In this document: in pieces, positions 27,177-36,173 of the stretch | Layout of the letters: every line of letters begins with the position of its first letter | How positions within the stretch are numbered: the stretch's first letter is position 1 | Origin: Streptomyces sp. ACA25 | Lineage (GTDB): Bacteria > Actinomycetota > Actinomycetes > Streptomycetales > Streptomycetaceae | Reading direction: 5' to 3' | Assembly (NCBI RefSeq): GCF_028200735.1 | Contig: NZ_JAQKPV010000008.1 | Coordinates: 124,001 to 188,000, forward strand | Length of the DNA: 64,000 nt | Program-made: the position numbers and the translations under genes | The notes under the pieces: generated by a model | Databases searched by the model: none | Told to the model about the DNA's origin: nothing | Seen by the model: only the letters and a program-made list of their open reading frames with translations

Positions 27177-28292
27177 TCAAGCCTGACCACGCACGGGGTG
27201 GCCGGGGGTGTCGAGCCAGGCCGTCCAGCCGGTCGCCGTGATGGTGATGCCGAGCCGGTCGAGGTCAGGTTCCCCGGCGGTTCGCCACCAGGTGTGGGCG
27301 GCGGTGAGTTCGTCCCACAACCGCCGGTCGCCGACCTGCCGGACGGTGGCCGTAGTGCTGTCGGCCGGAAGGACCGCGGCGGTCCAGGCGCTGCCGTCCA
27401 GGGCGAACAGCCACAGGGTGCGGTCACTGCTGTCGTGCTGTTGCACGGCGTGGGTCATGCCGTACAGCAGCAGCCCGGCGGCGAAGGCGAAAGGGTGCCA
27501 CCGCTCGAAGAGCGAGGGGTCCACCTCGCAGGTGGAGTCGGCCACCGGTTCCAGGTCCGGGGCGAAGGCCGGGTGGGCGTAGCGCTGGGAGCGGGCCTTC
27601 ATGAACTCCAGCTGCTGGAGGAACCGGCCGGTCGCGGTGCCGTCGTCGTTGACGGTGAGCACGGTGAGGACGTCGCCGTTGCTGTAGCGCGTGCCCCAGG
27701 GGGTGACGATCAGCCCGCCGGGCCGGACCTGGTGCAGCCAGGCCGCGGGGATGTCGCGGAGGCCCATGGTGGAGATCAGCCGGTCGTACGGTGCGCCGTC
27801 CGGGTGCCCGGCGAGGCCGTCGCCGACGAGAAGCCGCGGGTGCAGACCGGCGGCGCCGAGCGCCGACTTCGCTGCGGCGGCCACGTCCAGGTCGATCTCG
27901 ATGCTGGTAACCGCCTGGTCGCCGAGCCGCCGTGCCATCAGGGCGGCGGTCCAGCCGGTTCCGGTGCCGATCTCCAGCACCCGATGCCCGGGTTTCAGCT
28001 CGGCGGCGGCGAGCATCGCGGCCACCACGGACGGCATGGACGCGGAGCTGGTCGGCTCAGTGCCCGGCGCGGTGCCGGAGTGCCGGCCGTCGTCCCACTG
28101 CGTGACCACCGGCATGTTGGCGTCGGCAGCGGACCGCCAACCGTCGGGGTCGGTACGGCGGTCCACCGGCCGCGCGGTGCGGGTGGCCATGTCGTGCGGC
28201 CACATCAGGTCCGGCAGGAACCGGGCACGCGGGAGCGCGGCGAACTCACACTGCCAGAACGCCGCGGCCCACCGCGTGGTGCGCACGGTCAC
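27177..28292 (-). CDS. protein-L-isoaspartate-type methyltransferase, probably peptide-modifying
   Basis: This 371-aa SAM-dependent methyltransferase has a PCMT-like core. Motif I is VLEIGTGTG (residues about 105-113), followed by SIEIDLDVAAAAKSALGAAG, LLVGDGLAGHPDGAPYDRLIST and the post-motif RPGGLIVTPWG. The family hallmark TSSASMPSVVAAML precedes motif I. A C-terminal extension of about 150 residues is not present in housekeeping PCMT but occurs in RiPP-associated members (ATP-grasp and FxLD-type methyltransferases, and pathways that form aspartimides). No ATP-grasp or lanthionine gene is visible. Its GTG start overlaps the stop of a 47-aa peptide gene by 4 bases, so the peptide is the likely substrate. 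It would methylate Asp/isoAsp side chains. Confidence 0.8.
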   Translation of the reverse strand: MTVRTTRWAAAFWQCEFAALPRARFLPDLMWPHDMATRTARPVDRRTDPDGWRSAADANMPVVTQWDDGRHSGTAPGTEPTSSASMPSVVAAMLAAAELKPGHRVLEIGTGTGWTAALMARRLGDQAVTSIEIDLDVAAAAKSALGAAGLHPRLLVGDGLAGHPDGAPYDRLISTMGLRDIPAAWLHQVRPGGLIVTPWGTRYSNGDVLTVLTVNDDGTATGRFLQQLEFMKARSQRYAHPAFAPDLEPVADSTCEVDPSLFERWHPFAFAAGLLLYGMTHAVQQHDSSDRTLWLFALDGSAWTAAVLPADSTTATVRQVGDRRLWDELTAAHTWWRTAGEPDLDRLGITITATGWTAWLDTPGHPVRGQA

Positions 28293-28432
28293 TTACTGTC
28301 GTCCTTGTTGCCGTCGTCCTTGCGGTGCTTGCCATCCCCGGGCGGCGCGTCACCGTCCGGCGCAGGCGTGGGGGGACTCCACGGGGTGCCCGGTAACTTG
28401 TCCTCACCGCGCGTGCTGTGCTGACTGGCCAT
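28289..28432 (-). CDS. 47-aa putative precursor peptide coupled to the methyltransferase
   Basis: ATG 28432 opens a 47-codon frame that stops at 28289 with a 4-base overlap (GTGA) with the methyltransferase. It is hydrophilic, with no membrane segment. The centre is proline-rich (PGTPWSPPTPAPDGDAPPGDG) and the tail strongly charged: GKHRKDDGNKDDSK. It has three Asp-Gly pairs (DGD, GDG, DDGN), which are the sites most prone to aspartimide formation and therefore good PCMT substrates. There is no other role for so short a coupled frame that I can see. It does not match a named peptide family I recognise; pamtide- or imiditide-like RiPP precursor is inference. Confidence 0.5.
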   Translation of the reverse strand: MASQHSTRGEDKLPGTPWSPPTPAPDGDAPPGDGKHRKDDGNKDDSK

Positions 28433-28590
28433 CAGTATCCCGCCGCAGCAGGTCCGTCACTCCATAATGCTGCCCCGCCAGCCAGGCCGGTAGACGCCAC
28501 GTCGGCCCAACTCTGCCAGGCAGTCCTGCTCAGCTCCGGGCGCCGGTGCTGGCCCGACCGTTCTCGTTGAGAAGCCCCGAGCGGCTAGGG

Positions 28591-29046
28591 TCATCGACGC
28601 TGTGGCTTCGCAGCCTGAGGCAGTGCGCACTCGGCCCAGACCGTCTTGCCGGGGCCGAGGCGGTCGCGTACACCCCAGTGGGTGGCGAGCGCGTCGACGA
28701 GAAGCAGGCCACGGCCCCCGGCCTCGTCCGGCCCGGGAGCCAGCCGCGCCGGCCGGACGGGATGAGTGTCGGTCACCTCGATCCGAACGACGCCCCGACT
28801 CTCGTCGCGGGACAGGGAGAAGGCGAAGTCTCGTCCCACGACACGGCCGTGGAGGACGGCATTCGCCGTGAGTTCGGCGACCACCAGTACGACGGTGTCG
28901 TGCGCTTCGCTGCCGCGCGGATGGCCCCACTGCGCGAGCTGGTGAGCGGCGAGCAACCGGGCTAGGCGCGCACCGCGCCGGGTGGCGGCAAAGCACTGCG
29001 CAAACGTGCCGGTGGGGGTCGTGCTTGGGGCGCGTGGGGCTGACAT
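28591..29046 (-). CDS. HATPase-domain anti-sigma-type kinase (RsbW-like)
   Basis: This 151-aa single-domain ATP-binding protein is of the HATPase_c_2 family. N box: VVLVVAELTANAVLHGR. G1/G2 boxes: LLLVDALATHWGVRD, with a degenerate G1 region and GGRG preceding. It matches the many small actinobacterial anti-sigma/anti-anti-sigma kinases. It would act in the cytosol, probably through an unseen partner. It is divergent from the XRE/DUF397 pair across 200 bases that contain a palindrome (29095-29114); such HATPase/XRE/DUF397 trios are common in Streptomyces. ATG 29046 has AGGGTGG upstream; GTG 29055 is possible. Confidence 0.85.
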   Translation of the reverse strand: MSAPRAPSTTPTGTFAQCFAATRRGARLARLLAAHQLAQWGHPRGSEAHDTVVLVVAELTANAVLHGRVVGRDFAFSLSRDESRGVVRIEVTDTHPVRPARLAPGPDEAGGRGLLLVDALATHWGVRDRLGPGKTVWAECALPQAAKPQRR

Positions 29047-29094
29047 GGCGGCCACCCTGTCAGGAGTGCAGGCCCTGTCGGCAGGTCCGGCGCT

Positions 29095-29114
29095 GATACA
29101 GATGACGCTGTATC
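29095..29114. promoter_or_regulatory. 20-bp palindrome, candidate operator
   Basis: GATACAG-ATGACG-CTGTATC is a perfect 7-bp inverted repeat with a 6-base spacer in the divergent gap between the HATPase and XRE genes. TTGACT (29117-29122), a fair -35 hexamer for the rightward promoter, starts two bases after it, so binding here could block RNA polymerase. The XRE regulator is the obvious candidate. Confidence 0.5.
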
Positions 29115-29247
29115 GGTTGACTCACTGGCCTCGACCTGTCGCTGTACGTGACGATGGGCGGGTCGCGCGTGGCGCAGCGCGCACAGTACGGCAAGCGTCC
29201 GGGCACAGAACGGGTACGGCCCGGCGGCACAGGGGAAGGCGGCTGCG

Positions 29248-30129
29248 ATGGCGACGGACAACGGCGGCGGGTCGGGTGCGAACGTCGGTCAAGGCGGGGG
29301 CGGGGGAGGCAACTGCGAGTCAGAACTGTCGGACAGCCTGAAGACCTTCGGCGCGGTCCTCAAGGCCTTGCGGGAGGAAGCACGCCTGACACAGGAGCAA
29401 CTGGCTTCGCTGGTGGGGTACTCGGCCGCCTACGTCGCCAAGATCGAACAGGGCAGGCGCTTCCCACCACGGGAGCTTCTGGACCGGTCGGAGCAGGCGC
29501 TGGGAGCGGTCGCGGCACGGGTTCTGGGCGCAGCGGCGAAAAGTCTGACCCGGAAAGCGGGGTTGGCATCGTGGTTCCTGCAGTGGGCGGGGATCGAAGA
29601 GGCTGCGATCTCGCTGTATGCATACGAGGGCCGAGTCGTACCAGGTCTGTTGCAGCCCGAGCCCTATATTCGAGCTCTCTTCGACCGGTACCTTCCCCCT
29701 CTCACCGAGGAGCAGTCCGAACAGCAAGTGGCGGCACGGCTGGCCAGGCAGCAACTTCTCATCGATCGGCCCAATACGACATTCAGCTTCGTCATCGAAC
29801 AGGCACTGCTGGAGCGTCGCATGGGAGGGGCTGCCGTAACGAAGGCACTCCTCGACCGCCTCATCGCAGTGGGCCAGCATCGCAACGTGGAGCTTCAGGT
29901 CATGCCCCTGCTCCAAGAGGAGCACTCCGGCTTCGAGGGGGAGATGTACCTTGCCGAGACGGCCGATCACCGCTGGGTCGGTTACGTGGAGGGCCACGGC
30001 ACCAGCATGCTCATCAGCGACCCAAAATCGGTGAGTCACGTGCTCCAGCGCTATGGCAAGATGCGCTCGCAGGCTCTGAGCCATCAAGCCACGGTGAGCC
30101 TGCTGGAAGAGATGCGAGGAGCGCTATGA
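29248..30129 (+). CDS. XRE-family regulator with DUF5753
   Basis: This 293-aa transcription factor has an N-terminal helix-turn-helix: FGAVLKALREEARLTQEQLASLVGYSAAYVAKIEQGRRFPP (residues about 32-72), preceded by a glycine-rich tail. The C-terminal DUF5753 domain carries its typical EGRVVPGLLQPEPYIRALF and LVERQL-type helix (VAARLARQQLL) and DPKSVSHVLQRYGKMRSQALSH. Such proteins pair with a DUF397 protein, encoded here immediately downstream with a 4-base overlap. They act as developmental or cluster-specific regulators. Likely self-regulated through the 29095-29114 palindrome. Confidence 0.92.
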   Translation: MATDNGGGSGANVGQGGGGGGNCESELSDSLKTFGAVLKALREEARLTQEQLASLVGYSAAYVAKIEQGRRFPPRELLDRSEQALGAVAARVLGAAAKSLTRKAGLASWFLQWAGIEEAAISLYAYEGRVVPGLLQPEPYIRALFDRYLPPLTEEQSEQQVAARLARQQLLIDRPNTTFSFVIEQALLERRMGGAAVTKALLDRLIAVGQHRNVELQVMPLLQEEHSGFEGEMYLAETADHRWVGYVEGHGTSMLISDPKSVSHVLQRYGKMRSQALSHQATVSLLEEMRGAL

Positions 30130-30317
30130 GCACCAGCGAGCTGGCCTGGTTCAAGAGCAGCTATAGCGGCGGTGGCGGTGACAACTGTATCGAGGTCGCT
30201 GTACGCCCGGAGACCGTGCTTGTCCGCGACTCGAAGGACACCGAGCGGCCGTCCTTGGCCGTCTCCCGCGATGCCTGGTCAGCGTTCACGACGCTGGCGA
30301 CCGACTCGCGCGCGTGA
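30126..30317 (+). CDS. DUF397 small protein
   Basis: This 63-aa DUF397 protein (SELAWFKSSYSGGGGDNCIEVAV, then VRDSKDTERPSLAVSRDAWSAFTT) starts inside the stop of the XRE regulator (ATGA overlap) and so is translationally coupled to it. DUF397 products are thought to modulate their cognate regulator. A near-identical but deleted copy exists at 26730-26878. It is followed 7 bases later by a perfect hairpin and then by the convergent pglX. Confidence 0.9.
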   Translation: MSTSELAWFKSSYSGGGGDNCIEVAVRPETVLVRDSKDTERPSLAVSRDAWSAFTTLATDSRA

Positions 30318-30323
30318 CCTTCC

Positions 30324-30352
30324 GGTGGGGCAGCGCCTGTCGCTGCCCCACC
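30324..30352. terminator. bidirectional terminator hairpin between DUF397 and pglX
   Basis: GGTGGGGCAGCG-CCTGT-CGCTGCCCCACC is a perfect 12-bp stem with a 5-base loop lying between the stop codons of the two convergent genes. Confidence 0.8.
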
Positions 30353-30365
30353 TGACGCGTCGCGG

Positions 30366-33300
30366 CTACTCCACGTCCACGGCAGGCCGCTTCGTCGCGG
30401 CCTTGCGGCCACGTGTCTTCCGCACTGGACGCCAGGCCTTCAGCTCCTCGACGCCGACCTGTCGCTTGCGGAGCTGGTTCTCGTACTCGGCCTCCAGCTC
30501 GTCGGCCGGTACGTCACCCCACTCGTCGTCGTACTCGCCGTGCCACTGCTTGACCCACGGCATGACCTCATGAAGCCCGGCGAGCAGCGGAACGATCCGC
30601 TCGGAATTCCAGCCGTCCCGCGTCGTACGGGCGGCCAGCAGCTCGAAGAGCGCCTGCGCCTGGTCCTTGTGGTCCCAGCCGGCCCACCCCAGCATCAGCG
30701 TCGAGTCGCTGTCGGGCCCCGCCTCGGGGTAGGAGATGAACCGCTCCTTAGGCACGTCGAGCTTGCCTCGGTTCGACCAGTAGGACGCACGGGCAAAGTC
30801 GGCGGACGTGTACTTCGGCGGTACCGGGATGTCGAGCCGCTCCCCGGTACGGTCCTCCTCGCGCTGCTGCCGCCAGACCTCCTCCCACTGGGCTCGCTTG
30901 CGTAGGCCGGGGTCCTTGTAGCGCATCGCGGCGAGGTAGGGCACGTGCTCGTCGGCGATCACTTCGCTGAGAGTCTGCGCGAGGGGCAGGTCGGGCTTAC
31001 CGAGGTGGTCGGAGGCGTAGAGCGCGGCGACGGAGACAAAATCCACGTCTGTGCTGAGCTGGTCGGCAAGGTAGTTGACGGTCATCGGACGAGGCCGCTT
31101 GAGCCCTTCGCGAACCTCGTACCAAAGCTCCTGCTTCTCGCACCTGTCCAGCAGCCAGTTCCGCAGCGCGGTACGTTCCTTCTTTTCCCACGGTTCGGCT
31201 GACCAGCGCCGCTTGCACTCGGGGCGCTCGATGAGGGCGATGTCCTTGTGGGAGTTGATAATTTCGATACGCGCCTGCACAATATCGCGGTACCAGTCGG
31301 GCCAGTGAGCAGGGATTTCGGTGACGGGAGTGGACCCGTGCCGGGTGAACCAAACAGTCTCCGCCTCTCCTGAGGCCATCTTCCGCGCGAGCACAATCTC
31401 AAAAGCCCGCTCACCTAGCTGCACCTCGGGCAGATAAGCACTGTGGTCGGACACGACGGTACGAGCCACCTCTGACGGAGTGAGCAATCCGTACTGACCG
31501 TAGACCTCCCAGTCCAGCTCTTCCTGCTTGGCAATCATCCGGTTCCGCGTGGCGGCATAGCTGGTACGTGCCGCGTCAAGAGTGCCCCGCATGGGGACAC
31601 TCGCCTCACTCACAGCGGATGGCTCATAACCCGCCAATTCGCATGCAAGAAGATCCAGATCCCGACCGAGCTTCAACGGAAGTTGTTCGGGCAAGGGATA
31701 TTCTCGGAGCTTAGTTCCGGTGAATTCGTAACGCTCCTCCCAGTCCTCGTCCTGTAGACCGCGCCCGAGACCACTCCCCCCCTTGCTCTGGCTCACTTGC
31801 TTCAGCCAGAAACAGGCAGTCGAAGAGTTCAGCACGCCCAACAACTCCAGGTGCTGATCCTCGCTAGCCTCCTCGGGCAGCTTGATCACGGGCGCAGACT
31901 GCTTGAAAACCTTCCCTCCTCGGTCCAGCACGAAATGGTTATGCGTCGCCACGAAGGCAAAAGAAATCGACAAAGGAGTCCGGAGTTTACTCTTCGTCAA
32001 GCGGCCATACTCAGACCACTTGAGACCGCCTTCTACTTTTGTTTTTCTACCGAAGAGGAAGTTGTTCGAGATCGTAGTCCGGCATGGCCACATGAAGCGA
32101 AGCAACTGAGGTTGCTCCTCAACAGCTATTGGAGTCATATCAACGGTGTACGGAAAAATCGCGTATTCGAAACCACCACCCGCCCAATCTCGGAGCATAT
32201 CACCGGTCACCATGGGGCGAGTCCAAGCAGCACTAAGACCACACCGTCTGGCACTGCGCTCAGGCAGAAGGTACAGGTCATCTTCCAAAGTAAAACTCGT
32301 AATACCCAGTGATTCAGCACGATCCCCGAGAGTCGCAAGTGCCAATGCAACGCGGCTTTGCAGATCTCCTGCGCCACCACCACTTACAGACCAGGGGTGT
32401 GATCTGAACACTTGAGCTGGCGCGTCCTCTACAGAAACCCACTGGGACTCCGACCCCGGCACCCTCACCTGCTTGACGATCGACTGCCATACGGACCCCT
32501 GCGCCGCGTCTTCCGGCTGCGAAGGCTCACCCCGCACGCCCAGCACGGCTCGGAGCTTCCGGTCCGGATTGGGTACACGATTCCGACCCACGAGGACAAC
32601 CGTCGGAGTCCCGTGGCCGGGGATAAAGGCACCAGACGTATCGATGACGTGGGACAGTTCAACCCGGTTCCAGAAAAAATCCTGGATAAGGTTCTTACCG
32701 AACTCCCTCTTCATAAACGAGTTCGCGGTGATCTGCCCCACGAATCCACCTCCCCCCGCACGCCCACCCGCGCCCTTCACCGCAAGCTCGAACATCCGCT
32801 GAGCAAACGGCACCGAGAGCGCGTACTTACCCGCGCAAGCGTCGTAGGACAGACGGTAATTGTCGTTCTCCTGCTTATCTTTGACCGTAATATAAGGCGG
32901 ATTCCCCACCACCACGTGATAAGAACCTCGTCCCAGCAAATCAACCCGCTTCGCATACTCCCACACATCCTCCGTGGAATAGGCGAACGCCCCTTCTTTA
33001 CGCCCGATCTGCACCTCGGCGAACAGCGTGTCCAGGTCCGTCTGGATACCCGCCGCGTCCCGCCCGTGCAGCAGCGAGTCCCCGACCGCCACGTTGATCG
33101 GGAACGGTGGCGCGTCCTTCAGTCTCCGCGCCCCCGCCACCCGCATGGCGGCCACGAGCAACCGGAAGCGTGCGATGCTCACCGCATACGGGTTCTTGTC
33201 GCAGCCGTGGACCGACTCCAGGGAGCGTCGTACCAACGTCCAGATGTCCGTCCCCGGCTCTGCGGCGCGCCACTTGTCCATCAGGCGGTGGAAGATGCCC

Positions 33301-34088
33301 AGCAGAAAGTGGCCCGAGCCGCAGGCCGGGTCAATGGTGCGCAGGCCGCGCCGTTCTTCCCCATCAGGGCCCTCCCACACCGGGTCCAGACCGAACGCGT
33401 CTGTGGAGACGGCCGGTTCGAGCGTGAGGTCGAGGATGAACTCCTCCACAAACACCGGGGTCTGGAGCAGCGCGTAGGTCTTGCGGGCGTGCTCGCTGAG
33501 GTCCTGGTACAGGTCGCCGAGGAAGCGGGTATCCCACTCAGGATCGGTGAAGTCGTAGCGGATCTCCCCCTCGGCGCCCCACCGCCGCCAGAACGACAGC
33601 AGTTCGGTCGCCGCCTCATAGCCGGGCGTGATGTCCCACAGTGGGTTGTGGGCCTCGTCGAAGAGGCCGGCCGCAGTGTCGTTGGCGGTGGCGACGGCGT
33701 GGAAAGCGGCGAACAGCCAGTCCCGGTTGTTCTTGGTCGGGTGGTCTCGGAAGAACGCCTCATGCCGGGCCTCGGCCTCCGCGAGCCGCTCCCCCGGGCC
33801 GGCAATGAACGGTTCGTCGATAAGGCTGTTGTCCTCGCAGAAGCGGACGAAGACGCAGGCCAGCACCCAGGCCGCCGCGGACTGGGTGACCCGCTCGTCA
33901 CGCCAGGCACCGTATGTCGCCGCGGTGCGCCGGGCAGCCCGGGACCGCTGGTACTCCGCCTTCAGGCGTTCGCGGAACTCGTCCACGGACTCGGCCCGCG
34001 CCCGCAGATCATCCTCCAGCGCCGTGACCTGGCGCTTGAGGTCCTTGAGCAGGGCCGCCGGGTCCACACCAGCCTTGACGTCCGTCAC
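30366..34088 (-). CDS. pglX: PglX, BREX-2 adenine-specific DNA methyltransferase
   Basis: This protein of about 1240 aa is the modification subunit of type 2 BREX, predicted to methylate the N6 position of adenine at the host's BREX sites and also needed for exclusion. SAM motif I is [14 protein letters not shown] (about residue 250) and catalytic motif IV is NPPY ([12 protein letters not shown], about residue 390). A long N-terminal helical region and the C-terminal specificity/helical segments match the family's length. GTG 34088 has a good GGAAGC site; ATG 34169 would add 27 residues of doubtful sequence. Its middle, about 31550-32950 (residues roughly 380-840, covering the specificity region), is much poorer in GC than the ends. 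A 7-G run lies at 31776-31782. Confidence 0.93.
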   Translation of the reverse strand: MTDVKAGVDPAALLKDLKRQVTALEDDLRARAESVDEFRERLKAEYQRSRAARRTAATYGAWRDERVTQSAAAWVLACVFVRFCEDNSLIDEPFIAGPGERLAEAEARHEAFFRDHPTKNNRDWLFAAFHAVATANDTAAGLFDEAHNPLWDITPGYEAATELLSFWRRWGAEGEIRYDFTDPEWDTRFLGDLYQDLSEHARKTYALLQTPVFVEEFILDLTLEPAVSTDAFGLDPVWEGPDGEERRGLRTIDPACGSGHFLLGIFHRLMDKWRAAEPGTDIWTLVRRSLESVHGCDKNPYAVSIARFRLLVAAMRVAGARRLKDAPPFPINVAVGDSLLHGRDAAGIQTDLDTLFAEVQIGRKEGAFAYSTEDVWEYAKRVDLLGRGSYHVVVGNPPYITVKDKQENDNYRLSYDACAGKYALSVPFAQRMFELAVKGAGGRAGGGGFVGQITANSFMKREFGKNLIQDFFWNRVELSHVIDTSGAFIPGHGTPTVVLVGRNRVPNPDRKLRAVLGVRGEPSQPEDAAQGSVWQSIVKQVRVPGSESQWVSVEDAPAQVFRSHPWSVSGGGAGDLQSRVALALATLGDRAESLGITSFTLEDDLYLLPERSARRCGLSAAWTRPMVTGDMLRDWAGGGFEYAIFPYTVDMTPIAVEEQPQLLRFMWPCRTTISNNFLFGRKTKVEGGLKWSEYGRLTKSKLRTPLSISFAFVATHNHFVLDRGGKVFKQSAPVIKLPEEASEDQHLELLGVLNSSTACFWLKQVSQSKGGSGLGRGLQDEDWEERYEFTGTKLREYPLPEQLPLKLGRDLDLLACELAGYEPSAVSEASVPMRGTLDAARTSYAATRNRMIAKQEELDWEVYGQYGLLTPSEVARTVVSDHSAYLPEVQLGERAFEIVLARKMASGEAETVWFTRHGSTPVTEIPAHWPDWYRDIVQARIEIINSHKDIALIERPECKRRWSAEPWEKKERTALRNWLLDRCEKQELWYEVREGLKRPRPMTVNYLADQLSTDVDFVSVAALYASDHLGKPDLPLAQTLSEVIADEHVPYLAAMRYKDPGLRKRAQWEEVWRQQREEDRTGERLDIPVPPKYTSADFARASYWSNRGKLDVPKERFISYPEAGPDSDSTLMLGWAGWDHKDQAQALFELLAARTTRDGWNSERIVPLLAGLHEVMPWVKQWHGEYDDEWGDVPADELEAEYENQLRKRQVGVEELKAWRPVRKTRGRKAATKRPAVDVE
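31776..31782 (-). repeat. 7-base homopolymer G tract inside pglX
   Basis: The coding strand reads AAG followed by seven G and AGT, encoding K-G-G-S near residue 769. A second run of six G lies at 32752-32757. Gain or loss of one G would shift the frame of pglX. S. coelicolor pglX is known to vary in phase through a G tract, so this is a candidate, though the tract is short. Confidence 0.5.
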
Positions 34089-34244
34089 GTACCGCTTCCT
34101 TCTCGATAGCACTGCCCGTCTTTCACAGCTCTCTCGTCCACCGTGGTCAACCGCGCTCAGACCCCTCATCCTGCCAGGCCACGCCCACAGGCCACACCCA
34201 ATGGGCGCAGGGCGCCTCCGGTGCGGAAACGCTCCCTTCCCTGC

Positions 34245-34272
34245 CGATCACGCCGATAGGGTGATCGGCGTG
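34245..34272. promoter_or_regulatory. inverted repeats over the start of the HEPN-like gene
   Basis: CACGCCGAT-AGGGTG-ATCGGCGTG (34249-34272) is a perfect 9-bp inverted repeat. An alternative CGATCAC...GTGATCG (34245-34267) overlaps it. The repeat covers the AGGG ribosome site and the GTG start codon (34270) of the three-gene module, and lies in the 181-base gap to pglX. It could be an operator or a translation-blocking RNA hairpin. Confidence 0.6.
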
Positions 34273-34800
34273 ACGGCTCCGACAACTTCCGCCGCCCCTC
34301 CACCGGCCTTCCGGGATGCGAGCGGACATCACTACCACGCGGCCAGGCTGGCCGCCGACCGCCGGTTAACCATCGCCGCCGATCATTCTGCGGGACTGGC
34401 CGCCGAATGCGCGATCAAGGCGATCCTCCTCGACTACCTGGGGTCCCGGCTCAACGACAAGCAGCGGCCCTACAGCGAAGATCTGAAGCTGGACGCACAG
34501 CTGAACCCGCCCGGCGGCAAGAGGCGCAAGCAGCCCCGCACGGAGTACCTGCACGAGCACCTTCCGGAACTGTGGGGGCAGTTGACGACGCTTCTCGACC
34601 GCCGGCGAGCGCGCGAGACGGGGACCCTGTTCCTACGGCTGATCGGTCACAACCCGTTCCACGACTGGAACGTGGCCGACAGGTACGGCGACGGTACAGC
34701 GATCAGCGATGCTGATCTCCGCCGGCACCTCCGGGCGGCGTACGAGCTCCTCGCCGCGCACGAACAGGCACGGGTGCTGGGAACCGGGGCCCTCGCATGA
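34270..34800 (+). CDS. HEPN-like small protein, first gene of a three-gene ATPase module
   Basis: This 176-aa helical protein begins with HYHAARLAADRRLTIAADHSAGLAAECAIKAILLDYLG (residues about 21-58), a pattern seen in HEPN-domain proteins (A-x-x-Y/H...H-x-x-GLAAE-x-A-x-K). Later it has RTEYLH (R90-x4-H95), which fits the HEPN RNase motif, and FHDWNVADRYGDG, a W-x-x-x-x-RY segment common in this group. HEPN proteins in defence loci are often RNases or toxins, so a ribonuclease role is plausible but not shown. GTG 34270 has AGGG about 10 bases upstream. Its stop overlaps the next gene's start by 4 bases. No earlier name is known to me. Confidence 0.6.
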   Translation: MTAPTTSAAPPPAFRDASGHHYHAARLAADRRLTIAADHSAGLAAECAIKAILLDYLGSRLNDKQRPYSEDLKLDAQLNPPGGKRRKQPRTEYLHEHLPELWGQLTTLLDRRRARETGTLFLRLIGHNPFHDWNVADRYGDGTAISDADLRRHLRAAYELLAAHEQARVLGTGALA

Positions 34801-36173
34801 CGACACCCCACGCGGGCTTCGACAGCTCCTGGCTGGCCGCGCAGAAGGTGGCCGAGGAGGCCGCGGCGCTCGGCCAGGACGTCGTACTGGCCCGTGACCT
34901 GCTCGGCCGGTCCTCACTGCTCATCGACGACATACAACAAAAACTCCCGTCGGACTCCCCGCAACTCAACAAACTGCGCGTTCAGTTCGCCGAGGCGACA
35001 CGACCATTCACCGGAGTCGAACCGGTGCAGACCGCACACTCCATGTTCGCGCCGGAACTGTTCTTCGACGCACCGGAACTCACCGAGGTGAAGCCACGCG
35101 CCGACGGTGTCGGGAGGCTCTGCACGCTGGAACGCACGGTCGTAGGAACAGACTGGCTCCAGCGCGACGACGACAGCGCGACCGGCACTCCGGGCTCCCG
35201 ACGAAACCGGCGCGTTGCCCTGTACGGGTTCAAGGGCGGTGTCGGCCGCTCGACAGCGACCGCCGTCCTCGCCCGTCACCTGGCCGACCTGGGCCGGTGC
35301 GTGCTCGTCGTCGACCTCGACCTGGAGTCCCCCGGGGTGTCCAACCTGCTCTCGGACGAGGCGGGCCGACCGCAGCACGGCATCGTCGACCACCTCGTGG
35401 AGGCCGCAGTCAGCAACGCCGACAGCCTCGAACTCGTCGGGCGCGCCTCGCTGCTGAACTACCACGGCAACGGGGAGGTCTTCCTCGCCCCGGCCTGCGG
35501 GCTGCCGCTGGCCGGGCAGCCGTACAACTACCTATCGAAACTGAACCGCATCTACACCGATCTGCCGGCCACCGGCGAAAGCACCTCCCCACGTCCATTC
35601 GCCGTCCGGCTGGAGCAGGCGGTCGCCGCATGCGAGGACCAGGTCGAAAGGCTCGCGCGGCGCCCTGACCATGTCCTGCTCGACAGCCGCGCCGGAATAC
35701 ACGACATCGCCGCCGTCACGCTCACCCGGCTCAGCGGACTCGCCCTGCTGTTCGCCGTGGACAACCCGTCCACCTGGGAGGGCTACCGGATGCTGCTGTC
35801 CGAGTGGCAGCGCCGGCCCGACCGCGCCCGCGAACTCCGGGAAAGAATCAGGATTGTGGGCGCAATGTTCCACTCGGCGGGTGACACGGAACGGCTGGGT
35901 GCGCTCCGCAGACATGCCTACGACCTGTTCATGGACACCCTGTACAACCTCCCCGACGAGAACGAGGACGAGGAGGAGCCGTTCTACTCACCCGACGGCG
36001 ATGTGGACGACGCCCCCTACGCGGCAATCCCCATCCTCTTCGGCAACGACCTGGTGGGGCTCGACCCGCTGCGCAGCCGCCGCTGGCCCGAGCTGCCCTT
36101 CGTGGAAGCGGCATACAGCAAGTTCACGACTGCGGTGGAACGCCTGCTGCCCGAACCGCACGAGGACGCGTGA
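34797..36173 (+). CDS. KGGVGR-variant ParA/MinD-type ATPase
   Basis: This 458-aa deviant-Walker P-loop ATPase carries YGFKGGVGRSTATAVLARHLADLG (residues about 143-166, KGGVGR at 146-151, where true ParA has KGGxGKT), LVVDLDLESPGVSNLL (Walker A') and VLLDSRAGIHDIAAVTL (Walker B region, DSRAG instead of D-x-P-P-G). The N-terminal 140 residues are a helical domain not shared with ParA. The C-terminal part has DENEDEEEPFYSPDGD, an acidic loop, then AIPILFGNDLVGLDPLRS. KGGVGR-type ATPases are known from defence-associated loci, where they are thought to be regulatory switches rather than segregation factors. It overlaps both neighbours by 4 bases. Confidence 0.75.
   Translation: MTTPHAGFDSSWLAAQKVAEEAAALGQDVVLARDLLGRSSLLIDDIQQKLPSDSPQLNKLRVQFAEATRPFTGVEPVQTAHSMFAPELFFDAPELTEVKPRADGVGRLCTLERTVVGTDWLQRDDDSATGTPGSRRNRRVALYGFKGGVGRSTATAVLARHLADLGRCVLVVDLDLESPGVSNLLSDEAGRPQHGIVDHLVEAAVSNADSLELVGRASLLNYHGNGEVFLAPACGLPLAGQPYNYLSKLNRIYTDLPATGESTSPRPFAVRLEQAVAACEDQVERLARRPDHVLLDSRAGIHDIAAVTLTRLSGLALLFAVDNPSTWEGYRMLLSEWQRRPDRARELRERIRIVGAMFHSAGDTERLGALRRHAYDLFMDTLYNLPDENEDEEEPFYSPDGDVDDAPYAAIPILFGNDLVGLDPLRSRRWPELPFVEAAYSKFTTAVERLLPEPHEDA

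Noticed and set aside
34797-36173. Plasmid partition ParA
   Set aside because: There is KGGVGR and DSRAG rather than KGGxGKT and D-x-P-P-G, no ParB or centromere-like repeat, and the neighbours are defence-type ATPases.
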